8,630 bases of DNA from CAZBZG01 sp964496245 (GCA_964496245.1 CAZBZG010000205.1:1-8630); one strand, 5' to 3'; shown: positions 1 through 6,282, numbered from the stretch's first letter. Notes: generated by a model not told the origin, from the letters alone. Numbers and translations are program-made.

Positions 1-393
1 CGTGCGGATCTCGTCCACTGCCGCAGCCCAGTCGCGCCCCGGTGGTGCGGGCTGGGGTTCGATCAGCCAGAGGCCGGCCCGCTGCCAGGCCTCCAGGCGC
101 GGCCCGGAGCAGGCCACGTGGCGGTGGTCCCAGGCTTCGCACCCGGGGGCGCAGTGGAAACGTACGTGCGGGCCGGGATCCGCGGGCCAGAACCAGCGGC
201 CCGCCATGAGCCAGCACTGGTCGCCGTAGAAGAGCTCCACAGCGCCAGCGTCCATGTACTGGAGCGTGCCGTATCCCTGGAAGTGTTTGTCCACCCGTGC
301 CTGGCAGCGTGCCTGGTGGCTGTGGGCGAGAAACAGGATGTCCGCGCTTTCCATGGTGAGCATATAGTACAACAAAGGGGCTGTGATGTCCAT
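1..393 (-). CDS. AraC-family transcriptional regulator, N-terminal part (cut by left edge)
   Basis: The minus strand is open from the left edge to about 420, and the frame reads as the N-terminal sensing domain of an AraC/XylS-type regulator. Visible pieces are FHCAPGCEAWDHRHVACSGP followed by GLWLIEPQPAPPG, resembling the cupin-like ligand-binding half common in regulators beside sugar-degradation genes. The helix-turn-helix half would lie beyond the left edge, so DNA binding is not seen here. I chose the ATG at 393 (MDITAPLLYYM). The ATG at 420 is also possible but would put the shared promoter motif inside the gene, and those at 363 and 354 are shorter options; none has a clear Shine-Dalgarno. 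The gene diverges from the URO-D-like gene at 457 and probably controls it. Family call moderately sure; inducer unknown. Confidence 0.62.
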   Translation of the reverse strand, partial: MDITAPLLYYMLTMESADILFLAHSHQARCQARVDKHFQGYGTLQYMDAGAVELFYGDQCWLMAGRWFWPADPGPHVRFHCAPGCEAWDHRHVACSGPRLEAWQRAGLWLIEPQPAPPGRDWAAAVDEIRT

Positions 394-456
394 GGCGGAA
401 TGGCGCCCATCTGGTAACATGCTATTGATATGTCGCTTATCCGAAGGGGAGTATCG
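394..456. promoter_or_regulatory. Divergent promoter region with CAATA motif
   Basis: This is the short gap between the left AraC-family gene and the URO-D-like gene. On the minus strand, positions 427 to 414 read CAATAGCATGTTAC, which fits CAATAnnnTGnTAC, the pattern also seen before the sulfatase at 2551-2564. This may be an AraC-type half-site. A strong Shine-Dalgarno, GAAGGGGAG (443-451), lies five bases before the ATG at 457 and decides that start over the ATG at 430. I see no convincing -35/-10 pair. The motif is by-eye evidence only. Confidence 0.35.
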
Positions 457-1695
457 ATGAATCAAGAACGCAGCCAATCCAAGAGTACAAAGACGCCTGA
501 CGAATGGATCCGCATCCTCTGCGACCTGGCGCGGCAGACCATCGACCCGGAGCGGGTCGCGCGGTCCAAGCAACGCCACGGCGCAGTCTTCCGCTGGGAA
601 GAGGCGGACTCGATCCCGCTCATGTATGGCGCGCCGGTTCCGGAACTCGAGGGGCTGGAGTTGCCGTCCTACGACTGGACCGAGCAGTACAACGAACCGG
701 CCAAGAGCTTTGTCCATCAGATCCAGGGCGTACTCCGCGCTGCCAGGAGCGGATCGGATGCGCTCCCGTCCGTGCGCGCGGACACGGGCGTGGTGAACGG
801 GCCGAGCGTCTTTGGCGCGGAGTTCGCCGTGCCCGCGCACACCAAGCCGGTGGTGACCAAGTACGTGCCCAAGGAAGCGCTCGTGGACGTCGAGCTGCCG
901 GACGACATCCGTGGCCTCGGCACTATGCCCAAGGTGATCGAGCACACCCAGCACCATCAGGAGGTGATCCGGCGCGAGGGGCTCGACCACGTCATGACCG
1001 TGCATCATTGCGACACCCAGGGACCGTTCGACATCGCCGAACAGACGCGCGGGCACGAGCTGTTGACCGATTTCTACGAGGACCCGGAGTTCGTGCACCA
1101 CCTCATGCGCGAGGCCACAAAGGCGTACATCGCGATCAGCCACCTGTGCAAGGGCCTTGCGGGCGAAGGCACGCAATGGGGCAACGCCGTGGGCCACTGG
1201 ATGGAGCCCGGGGGCGTACGCATGTGCGACGACTCGGGGATCCTGGTGTCGCCGGAGATCTTCGGGGAGTTCATTCAGCCGTACCAGGTGGATGGGTTCG
1301 CGCCGTTCGGCGGCGGGTGGCTCCACTACTGCGGGGGCGTGCCCGAGGGCGGCCGCGCCGAAGGGCTGCACATCCACGATCTGTATCTCGCCAACCCCTA
1401 TCTGCGCGGCCTCAACTTCACGACCGGCAAGGACCTGAGCGCTGAGATCCGCAAGATTTTGGCTGCGGACGTGAACTACATCGGCGGGTTCCCGAGGAAC
1501 GAGGGCGAGGCTCTCGCCGACTACTTCCGCCGCATCCTCTCGCTCTGCCCGGGCCGCAAGGGTCTCTTCCTCCAGCCGTCGCTGCAGCCCGGGGAAGCAG
1601 AAGGCGCGATGGACACGTGGATGCAGGTGCAGGACGACGTGTTCGGCACGGTGCGCGGCGCTGGCATGCCTGCGACAACCGCAGTCGGCGCCTGA
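457..1695 (+). CDS. Uroporphyrinogen decarboxylase-like (URO-D superfamily) protein
   Basis: A 412-aa protein of the URO-D superfamily, which contains the heme enzyme HemE and zinc-dependent corrinoid methyltransferases such as MtaA/MtbA. The HemE N-terminal signature (RPPVWxMRQAGRY-like) is absent, so heme synthesis is unlikely. The C-terminal half has the family look: a DTQGPFDIAEQTRG segment, then DDSGILVSPEIFGEFIQPY, then WLHYCGG. His290-x-Cys292 matches the His-x-Cys zinc-ligand pair of MtaA-type enzymes. The third cysteine, normally in an 'LAPGC'-like strand end, is replaced in LFLQPSLQPG (370-379), although Cys364 lies nearby. Methyltransferase or demethylase activity is therefore possible but unproven. 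The ATG at 457 is chosen for its Shine-Dalgarno (443-451). The gene pairs with a divergent AraC-family gene, which suggests substrate-induced catabolism. Superfamily call firm; substrate unknown. Confidence 0.8.
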   Translation: MNQERSQSKSTKTPDEWIRILCDLARQTIDPERVARSKQRHGAVFRWEEADSIPLMYGAPVPELEGLELPSYDWTEQYNEPAKSFVHQIQGVLRAARSGSDALPSVRADTGVVNGPSVFGAEFAVPAHTKPVVTKYVPKEALVDVELPDDIRGLGTMPKVIEHTQHHQEVIRREGLDHVMTVHHCDTQGPFDIAEQTRGHELLTDFYEDPEFVHHLMREATKAYIAISHLCKGLAGEGTQWGNAVGHWMEPGGVRMCDDSGILVSPEIFGEFIQPYQVDGFAPFGGGWLHYCGGVPEGGRAEGLHIHDLYLANPYLRGLNFTTGKDLSAEIRKILAADVNYIGGFPRNEGEALADYFRRILSLCPGRKGLFLQPSLQPGEAEGAMDTWMQVQDDVFGTVRGAGMPATTAVGA

Positions 1696-1716
1696 AGCAG
1701 CCGGACCTGAAGCCGC

Positions 1717-2481
1717 TCAGGACGGAGACTCCCGGCTCCGGCGGCGGTAGGTGGCCGGGCCGCACCGGTGCTTGCCGGCAAAGACGCGCGTGAAATAGTG
1801 CCGGTTGGCGAATCCGCAGGCGGTCGCGATCTCCTCGACAGACCGGTCGCTCGCGAGCAGAAGCCGCTCGGCCCGGTTGAGACGGAGGTTGCGCAGGTAC
1901 GCCTGCGGGGTGGTGCCCAGCGACCGGCGGAACGCGCGGATGAACGCGTTGACGCTGAGATGCGCGCGCCGGGCGAGGTCCGCGTCCGGCCGGGGGTCAG
2001 CGGGCGCCTGTTCGAGCACGGCGACGACCGCGCGAATGCGCGGGTCGGGAATCTCGCGCGGCCAATCCCTGTCGGGCACGGCCGCCAACGCGTCAAAGAC
2101 GAACCGCGCTGCCTGGAAGCGCGTGGAAGGCGCTGCAGGGCATTCCCTTGCCGCTGCTCCCAGCCGCTGAAGGGCGCGCTGTTCGTGCGGCCCGACCGCA
2201 CCCGCGTAGGCACGGCCGTGGAGACGGTCGCGCGGACGGCCGAGACTGAAGTGGATGAACAGGGTGTCGAACGGCTTGAGCAGGACCTGCTCGAACGGCG
2301 TATTGGGCGGCATCAGCAGGCAGGACGCGCGGTCGAGATGGTAGTCGGTCGCCTCGTAACGGATGCGGGCGCCTGGCGTGGGGTTCCAGTACAGACGCCA
2401 ATGGGGCCGCACCGCGGTGGGCGACCAGCGGCGCAGGTGGGCGAAGCCCACGTTGTGGAGCTCCAGGCAGAGGCGCGGCAT
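1717..2481 (-). CDS. AraC-family transcriptional regulator
   Basis: A complete 254-aa AraC/XylS-family regulator. The N-terminal half (about 20-110) is cupin-like: RLYWNPTPGARIRYEATDYH, then LLMPPNTPFEQ and LFIHFSLG. The C-terminal half carries two helix-turn-helix units: DLARRAHLSVNAFIRAFRRS (about 168-187) and VEEIATACGFANRHYFTRVF (215-234), the second being the classic AraC signature. The frame is open upstream to 2709, but the ATG at 2481 is preferred: GGAGGG (2490-2485) precedes it by three bases, the protein then begins just before the cupin domain, and longer versions would overlap the sulfatase or its promoter. It diverges from the sulfatase at 2606 and converges on the URO-D-like gene, whose stop is 21 bases away. 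It probably activates the sulfatase in response to a sugar-type ligand (inference). Confidence 0.9.
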   Translation of the reverse strand: MPRLCLELHNVGFAHLRRWSPTAVRPHWRLYWNPTPGARIRYEATDYHLDRASCLLMPPNTPFEQVLLKPFDTLFIHFSLGRPRDRLHGRAYAGAVGPHEQRALQRLGAAARECPAAPSTRFQAARFVFDALAAVPDRDWPREIPDPRIRAVVAVLEQAPADPRPDADLARRAHLSVNAFIRAFRRSLGTTPQAYLRNLRLNRAERLLLASDRSVEEIATACGFANRHYFTRVFAGKHRCGPATYRRRSRESPS

Positions 2482-2550
2482 CGACCCTCCGGTGATATGA
2501 GACACAACATCGGCGACGCAGGCCATAGCTTCGTGCTGAATCATAGCATA

Positions 2551-2579
2551 CAATACACTGGTACGGCAATATCCTGTAC
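2551..2579 (+). promoter_or_regulatory. Direct repeat CAATAnnCTG, candidate AraC operator
   Basis: In the 124-base gap between the divergent AraC-family gene and the sulfatase, CAATACACTG (2551-2560) and CAATATCCTG (2567-2576) repeat at 16-base spacing, each followed by a TAC (2562-2564 and 2577-2579). Tandem half-sites in direct orientation are typical of AraC-family operators. The first copy also matches the motif in the promoter region before the URO-D-like gene. A Shine-Dalgarno-like AGGAG follows shortly before the sulfatase ATG. No strong -35/-10 pair is evident, which would fit activator dependence (inference). Confidence 0.4.
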
Positions 2580-2605
2580 AAGCCGAAACGAGAGGAGAGC
2601 GGAAC

Positions 2606-4333
2606 ATGCCACAGACCGACCGCCCCAACGTGATCCTTGTCATGACCGACGACCAGGGGTACGGCGACCTGGGGTGCACGGGGAATCCGTGGATCCAGAC
2701 CCCCCACATCGATCGGTTCTACAGCGAGAGCCTGCGGTGCACGGACTTTCACGTGCAGCCGCTGTGCACGCCTACGCGGGGCGCGCTCATGACCGGCCGC
2801 CGGCCCGTGCGCAACGGCGCCTGGGCGACCTGCTGGGGCCGGTCGATCCTGAAGCGCGACGAGACGACCATGGCGGATGTCTTCGGCGCATCCGGCTACC
2901 GCACCGGCATGTTCGGCAAGTGGCACCTCGGCGACAACTACCCCTACCGCCCCTTCGACCGCGGCTTCGAGCACGTCGTCGCGCACAAGGGCGGCGGCGT
3001 GGGGCAGACCCCGGACTTCTGGGGGAACAACTACTTCGACGACATGTATGTCGCTAACGGCCAGATCCGGCAGTACGAGGGCTACTGCACGGACGTCTGG
3101 TTCGACCAGGCGCTCGATTTCATCGATGCGCATCGCGAGGAGCCGTTTTTGGCCTACATCGCCACGAACGCGCCGCACAGCCCGTACCTCGTGGCCGAGC
3201 GCTACCGCCGGCTCTATGCGGACAATCCCGACATCCCGGAAGCCGCGTTCTACGGCATGATCACGAACATCGACGAGAACTTCGGTCGCCTCGACCGGGC
3301 GCTGGCCGAGGGGGGCCTGCAGGAGAACACGATCCTGATCTTCATGACCGACAACGGCAGCAGCGCCGGGTCGTGTCTGGACGCGAACGGCTTTGTGACG
3401 CAGGGCTACAATGCGGGCATGCGCGGCAAGAAGGGCAGCTACTACGAAGGCGGCCACCGCGTGCCGTTCTTCGTGCGGTGGCCCGAGGCGGGCGTAGGGG
3501 GCGGGTGCGATGCCGGCGCCTTTTCTTGCGACATCGATTTGGTGCCCACGCTGAGCGACCTATGCGGCATCCAGCTTGAAACGAACCGTCCCGTGGACGG
3601 CCGGAGCTTCGCGCCCGTGCTCCGGGGCGAGCAGGAAGACCTGCCGGACCGGGTCCACTTCCTGCAGTACCGCCAGAGCACCACGCCGCCGGAGATCTGG
3701 ACGAATGCCGTGCTCACGGCGCGCTGGCGTCTGATCCACGGCAAGGAGCTCTATGACATCCGCGAGGACCCCGGACAGCGGACCGACGTGGCGGGAGCCA
3801 ACCCCGAGGTTGTGGCCGAACTGCGCGCCGCGCACGAGGCGTGGTGGAAGGAGATCGAGCCCAACTTCGAACGATTCTGCCCGATCGTGCTCGGAAACGA
3901 CAAGGAGAACCCCACCAAGCTGTGCGCCATGGACGTGATGGGCGACGTGGCGTGGAACCAGGGCGCGATCGTGGCCGCGCAGAAGAGCACCGGACAGTGG
4001 AACGTGGAGGTGGAGAAGCCGGGCCGGTATCGCTTCCGCCTGCGGCGCTGGCCGGAGGAGCTTCCCATTCCCATGGACGGTATGGTCTCGGACGAATTCG
4101 CCCGGACCTGCGTGTACCCCGGCGCAATACGCAAGCGCATCGCGCCGAAGCGCGCGCGGCTCAGCCTCTTCGGAAACGAGCATTGCGTGGACGTGCAGCC
4201 CGGGCGCGAAGGCGTGAGCGTGGAACTGAACCTTGAGCAGACGGGCCCGACCGTGCTGGAGGCGTGGTTCGAGGACGCGAGCGGCGAGGAACGCGGAGCG
4301 TACTACGTGTATGCAGAGCGGGTAGAGGTGTGA
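2606..4333 (+). CDS. Type I (formylglycine-dependent) sulfatase, arylsulfatase family
   Basis: A 575-aa S1-family sulfatase, hydrolysing a sulfate ester on a sugar or aryl substrate. The N-terminus NVILVMTDDQGYGDLG gives metal-binding Asp15 and Asp16. Cys54 in CTPTR fits the CxPxR motif that is converted to formylglycine by a maturation enzyme (not in this window). GKWHLG (104-109) supplies active-site Lys105 and His107. MTDNGS supplies Asp249 and Asn250, the other metal ligands. A C-terminal beta-rich region runs from about 450 to 575. All key residues are present, so it should be active. The chain begins six residues before the first core strand and has no signal peptide or lipobox, unlike most polysaccharide sulfatases. 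The start is fixed by an AGGAG in the leader about 8-9 bases upstream. The gene is divergent from an AraC-family regulator. Family certain; substrate unknown. Confidence 0.95.
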   Translation: MPQTDRPNVILVMTDDQGYGDLGCTGNPWIQTPHIDRFYSESLRCTDFHVQPLCTPTRGALMTGRRPVRNGAWATCWGRSILKRDETTMADVFGASGYRTGMFGKWHLGDNYPYRPFDRGFEHVVAHKGGGVGQTPDFWGNNYFDDMYVANGQIRQYEGYCTDVWFDQALDFIDAHREEPFLAYIATNAPHSPYLVAERYRRLYADNPDIPEAAFYGMITNIDENFGRLDRALAEGGLQENTILIFMTDNGSSAGSCLDANGFVTQGYNAGMRGKKGSYYEGGHRVPFFVRWPEAGVGGGCDAGAFSCDIDLVPTLSDLCGIQLETNRPVDGRSFAPVLRGEQEDLPDRVHFLQYRQSTTPPEIWTNAVLTARWRLIHGKELYDIREDPGQRTDVAGANPEVVAELRAAHEAWWKEIEPNFERFCPIVLGNDKENPTKLCAMDVMGDVAWNQGAIVAAQKSTGQWNVEVEKPGRYRFRLRRWPEELPIPMDGMVSDEFARTCVYPGAIRKRIAPKRARLSLFGNEHCVDVQPGREGVSVELNLEQTGPTVLEAWFEDASGEERGAYYVYAERVEV

Positions 4334-4384
4334 GCGGGCTGCGCAGGCCTGGCGGCCAGCACGGGGCGGGCGGCAGTCCGGGGC

Positions 4385-4918
4385 TTAGGGGGAGTCGTTC
4401 GAGGCGGGGCCGCGCGGGCGGGGGGCGGATCCTCCGCCGCGGCGGTGATGGCCGCGCCCGCTGCCGCGCGAGCCGCGGTGGCAGTGGCGTGCGCAGCGGC
4501 GTTCGAAGCCCTGCTTCCACTCGGAGAAGTGCTCGGGGCTGAGCACGGCGCGCATGGCGGAGGTGAGGCGCGCGCGTTCCTGCTCGACCTCCGGGCGCAG
4601 GGCATCCCGGAATGTACCGAGTCGCTGGACGTGGTCGGCAAAGACCTGCTCCACTGCCGCGGTCTCTTCCGGCGTCAGCCCGAGGCTGGCCCGGGTGTGG
4701 GCGGCCATGCGCGCGGGATCCATGCGGTGCACCGGCGTTTTGCTGCCGAGGGGGGGCGTACCCAGCGCGAGGTAGGCGCCTGCAGCGCCGATGATGAGGC
4801 CGCTTGCGAAGATCGCAAATCCCTGGAGCAGGGCGAGCCGTCGCCCGCGGCGCAGCATGGGCGGCCTGACGGGCTGCGGGGCAGGCGTCGTGGCAGCGGC
4901 ATCGGCTTGGGGCGTCAT
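4385..4918 (-). CDS. Membrane-anchored periplasmic metal-sensor-like protein (Spy/CpxP/CnrX type)
   Basis: A 177-aa protein with a cytoplasmic tail (1-27, ending in RRGRR), one membrane span (about 28-52) and a periplasmic domain. That domain resembles the Spy/CpxP/CnrX helical-hairpin family: an LTPEE segment at 81-85, charged amphipathic helices, and LSPEHF at 126-131 followed by EWKQGFERR. The tail is rich in possible metal ligands: Cys142, His145, Cys146, His147, His157 and His158, then Gly/Arg/Pro-rich sequence. CnrX-type proteins sense nickel or cobalt and release an ECF sigma factor through a CnrY-type anti-sigma. Here the start overlaps the stop of the 88-aa membrane protein (ATGA), third in an operon led by the sigma gene, which supports that role by inference. 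CnrX's own metal ligands cannot be mapped confidently. An anchored chaperone of Spy type is the alternative. Confidence 0.72.
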   Translation of the reverse strand: MTPQADAAATTPAPQPVRPPMLRRGRRLALLQGFAIFASGLIIGAAGAYLALGTPPLGSKTPVHRMDPARMAAHTRASLGLTPEETAAVEQVFADHVQRLGTFRDALRPEVEQERARLTSAMRAVLSPEHFSEWKQGFERRCARHCHRGSRGSGRGHHRRGGGSAPRPRGPASNDSP

Positions 4919-5181
4919 GAGGGGTCCACCTCCAGTTGCGTGAACACGTAGATTTCAGGCGGAACGAGAGGGGCATTGTCTGCCTCGGGCAGCCACAGGG
5001 CCAGAGCAAGGAGCGCGGCCGCGGCCGCGGTGGTGGCAAGAGCGAACCACCCGAGTACGCGGGTGCGGGTCCTGCGGCGTGCGCGAATGGTCGCCAGCAC
5101 GGCGCCGGTCACGTCCGTGGACGGCGGCTGGGCTTCGTGGTCGCGAGCAGCCAGAACGGCGAGTCGCTCATCGAGGTTCAT
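4915..5181 (-). CDS. Small single-span membrane protein, candidate anti-sigma factor
   Basis: An 88-aa protein with an N-terminal hydrophilic part (1-41, ending in a basic RARRRTRTR run), one membrane span (about 42-64) and a short outer tail ending TQLEVDPS. The basic stop before the span puts the N-terminus in the cytoplasm. It has no zinc-finger anti-sigma motif (HxxxCxxC) and I recognise no named family. Its position between an ECF sigma gene and a CnrX-like gene, with ATGA overlaps at both ends, together with the cytoplasmic-peptide/one-span layout and similar size, recalls CnrY, which holds CnrH at the membrane. The anti-sigma role is inferred from context and topology, not from sequence motifs. 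It could instead be an unrelated small membrane protein. Confidence 0.6.
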   Translation of the reverse strand: MNLDERLAVLAARDHEAQPPSTDVTGAVLATIRARRRTRTRVLGWFALATTAAAAALLALALWLPEADNAPLVPPEIYVFTQLEVDPS

Positions 5182-5738
5182 GACAAGTTCTCCGTTCGTG
5201 CCTCGGCCAGCTTGCGGAGGCGTTTGCGGGCGCGCGACAGGCGCGCCCGGGTCATCACGTGTGTCCAGCCCATGCGCGCTGCGATCTCCTTGGCGTTGAG
5301 GTCCTCCAAGTAGGCGAGCGTGAGCACGAGGCGGTCGGCCGGCCGGAGTGTCTCGAGCAGCGCGAAGAGCGTGTCGGCCCGCGCATCGCGCGTCTCCTTG
5401 GGCCGCGCCTGGAGCTGGTTCGGGTCTTCCAGGGCGATCGTCTTGCGCGCCTTGCTGCGGTCGCGCCAGAAGCCATAGCCCACGTGGGTCGCCACGCGGG
5501 CCAGCCAGTGCGCGAAGGGAGCGCGAAAGGCGTAGCGCGAGAGGCTGAAGTAGGCCTCCACAAAGACGTCGTGCACGAGGATCTCGTGGTCGCGCGGGTC
5601 ACGCGTGAAGCGCCACATCCGACGTGCCACATCAGGTTCGTATCGGCGGACGAGGCGCGCAAAGGCCTCTTCGTCCCCTTGGAGGGTGGCGCGAATGTCG
5701 CGCCGGTCCTGGTCGTCGGATGGTGCGCGTGCGGCCAT
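5178..5738 (-). CDS. ECF-type RNA polymerase sigma factor
   Basis: A 186-aa sigma-70-family factor of the extracytoplasmic-function type, with only regions 2 and 4. Region 2 spans about 20-95: DEEAFARLVRRYEPDVARRM, then HDVFVEAYFSLSRY and a basic WRDRSKARK. Region 4 spans about 122-180: LRPADRLVLTLAYLEDLNAK, then EIAARMGWTHVMTRARLSRA, the recognition helix-turn-helix. It directs RNA polymerase to stress promoters when freed from an anti-sigma. The ATG at 5738 has GAGGG four bases upstream. Its stop overlaps the ATG of the 88-aa membrane protein, and a Spy/CnrX-like gene follows, so an operon under sigma autoregulation is likely (inference). The CATAAT about eight bases before the start may be part of a promoter but lacks a clear -35. 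Family call firm; ECF subgroup not assigned. Confidence 0.92.
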   Translation of the reverse strand: MAARAPSDDQDRRDIRATLQGDEEAFARLVRRYEPDVARRMWRFTRDPRDHEILVHDVFVEAYFSLSRYAFRAPFAHWLARVATHVGYGFWRDRSKARKTIALEDPNQLQARPKETRDARADTLFALLETLRPADRLVLTLAYLEDLNAKEIAARMGWTHVMTRARLSRARKRLRKLAEARTENLS

Positions 5739-5800
5739 GGGCCCTCATTATGCGGGGATGAGACCTCTAACGCCAGTGGATTCATGACGCGCTCCCATGG

Positions 5801-5829
5801 GGGGAAGAAGCGCGGCTCGAAAGCCGCGC
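5801..5829 (-). terminator. Rho-independent terminator after the Cys-rich gene
   Basis: On the minus strand an 8-bp perfect stem, GCGCGGCT/AGCCGCGC (5829-5822 and 5817-5810), closes a TTCG loop, i.e. a stable UUCG-type tetraloop in RNA. TTCTTCCCC follows (5809-5801). It starts 15 bases after the stop of the Cys-rich gene and lies about 70 bases before the sigma start, so it should end the upstream transcript or limit read-through. The tail is only moderately U-rich. Confidence 0.7.
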
Positions 5830-5844
5830 CCATCCCATTGCAGG

Positions 5845-6282
5845 CTACTCGACGTCTTCCTGCTCGGCATCGCGTGCACGGCGCCTGCGGTGATTGCCTC
5901 GGCACTCGCGCTTGCACTCCCCCTTGCACTCGCTGTTTCGCTTACGCTTGCCTTCGCCCGCGCCCTTGCATTCGCCCTTGCATTCGCCCTTGCATTCGCC
6001 CTTGCATTCGCCCTTGCACTCGCTCTTGCACTCACGCTTGCGCTCGCCCTTGCATTCACCCTCGCACTTGCCCTTGCATTCCCCATTGCGTTGCTGACGG
6101 CGCGTACGTTGCGTGTTGCGCTGCTCCTCTGTGAGCACCTCATCCATGGCCTGCGGGTTGGAGTTGGCTTGTGGATCGCTGCCTCCGCCCTTGCCGGGGT
6201 CCGCCTGTTCGGCGGCCGCGACCGCAGTGGCGCCGGCCAGAAGCATGCTGCACGCAAAGAGACCCATCGAACGTAGAAGCAT
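5845..6282 (-). CDS. Probable secreted cysteine-rich protein with Glu-Cys-Lys-Gly repeats
   Basis: A 145-aa protein; I recognise no named family. Residues 1-24 are a Sec-type signal peptide (MLLRSM, a hydrophobic core, then AVAAA before Glu25), with no lipobox. Residues 25-49 are Gly/Pro/Gln/Asn-rich. LTEEQ at 50-54 followed by an Arg/Gln-rich stretch faintly recalls the LTxxQ motif of Spy/CpxP. Residues 68-127 are a degenerate tetrapeptide repeat ECKG with Cys at 69, 73, 77, 85, 89, 93, 97, 101, 105, 119, 123 and 127; Arg81 takes a Cys place by a TGC-to-CGC type change. The tail is basic. Evenly spaced thiols suggest metal binding, redox or cross-linking in the periplasm (inference). A strong Shine-Dalgarno, AAGAGGAG, sits six bases before the ATG, a candidate ECF promoter lies upstream and a terminator downstream. 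These favour this strand over the open but unsupported opposite frame. Confidence 0.75.
   Translation of the reverse strand: MLLRSMGLFACSMLLAGATAVAAAEQADPGKGGGSDPQANSNPQAMDEVLTEEQRNTQRTRRQQRNGECKGKCEGECKGERKRECKSECKGECKGECKGECKGECKGAGEGKRKRNSECKGECKRECRGNHRRRRARDAEQEDVE
5899..6081 (-). repeat. 12-bp tandem repeat (GAATGCAAGGGC) encoding ECKG
   Basis: Four identical tandem copies of GAATGCAAGGGC (minus strand) fill 5962-6009, and a fifth with one change, GAGTGCAAGGGC, is at 6010-6021. More diverged copies extend to 6081 on one side and, after an interruption at 5932-5961, to about 5899 on the other. The unit is four codons, so copy-number changes keep the frame. The perfect central copies suggest recent duplication by slippage or unequal exchange, with the flanks older. 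Confidence 0.93.

Noticed and set aside
1706..1721. CCTGA/TCAGG inverted repeat between the convergent URO-D-like and AraC genes, a possible bidirectional terminator
   Set aside because: Only five base pairs with a six-base loop, no U-rich tail on either side, and it overlaps the AraC stop; too weak to call.
2093..3457. Long minus-strand open frame of 454 codons across the sulfatase
   Set aside because: Arg/Ala/Val-rich composition typical of an antisense frame in GC-rich DNA; the sulfatase on the other strand is unmistakable.
4334..4384. Possible terminator in the convergent gap between the sulfatase and the Spy/CnrX-like gene
   Set aside because: Only a four-pair CTGG/CCAG hairpin with no T tract; the GC-rich context makes this expected by chance.
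5739..5800. A second ECF promoter before the sigma gene (TGAATCC near 5785 on the minus strand)
   Set aside because: Resembles the -35 of the Cys-rich gene promoter only in part, and no CGTT/CGTC-like -10 lies at the right distance.
5797..6276. Plus-strand open frame of 159 codons with Ala-Leu-Ala-Phe repeats, looking like a hydrophobic membrane protein
   Set aside because: No Shine-Dalgarno precedes the ATG. The minus strand has a strong ribosome binding site, signal peptide, terminator and candidate promoter. The plus frame is a by-product of the 12-bp repeat.
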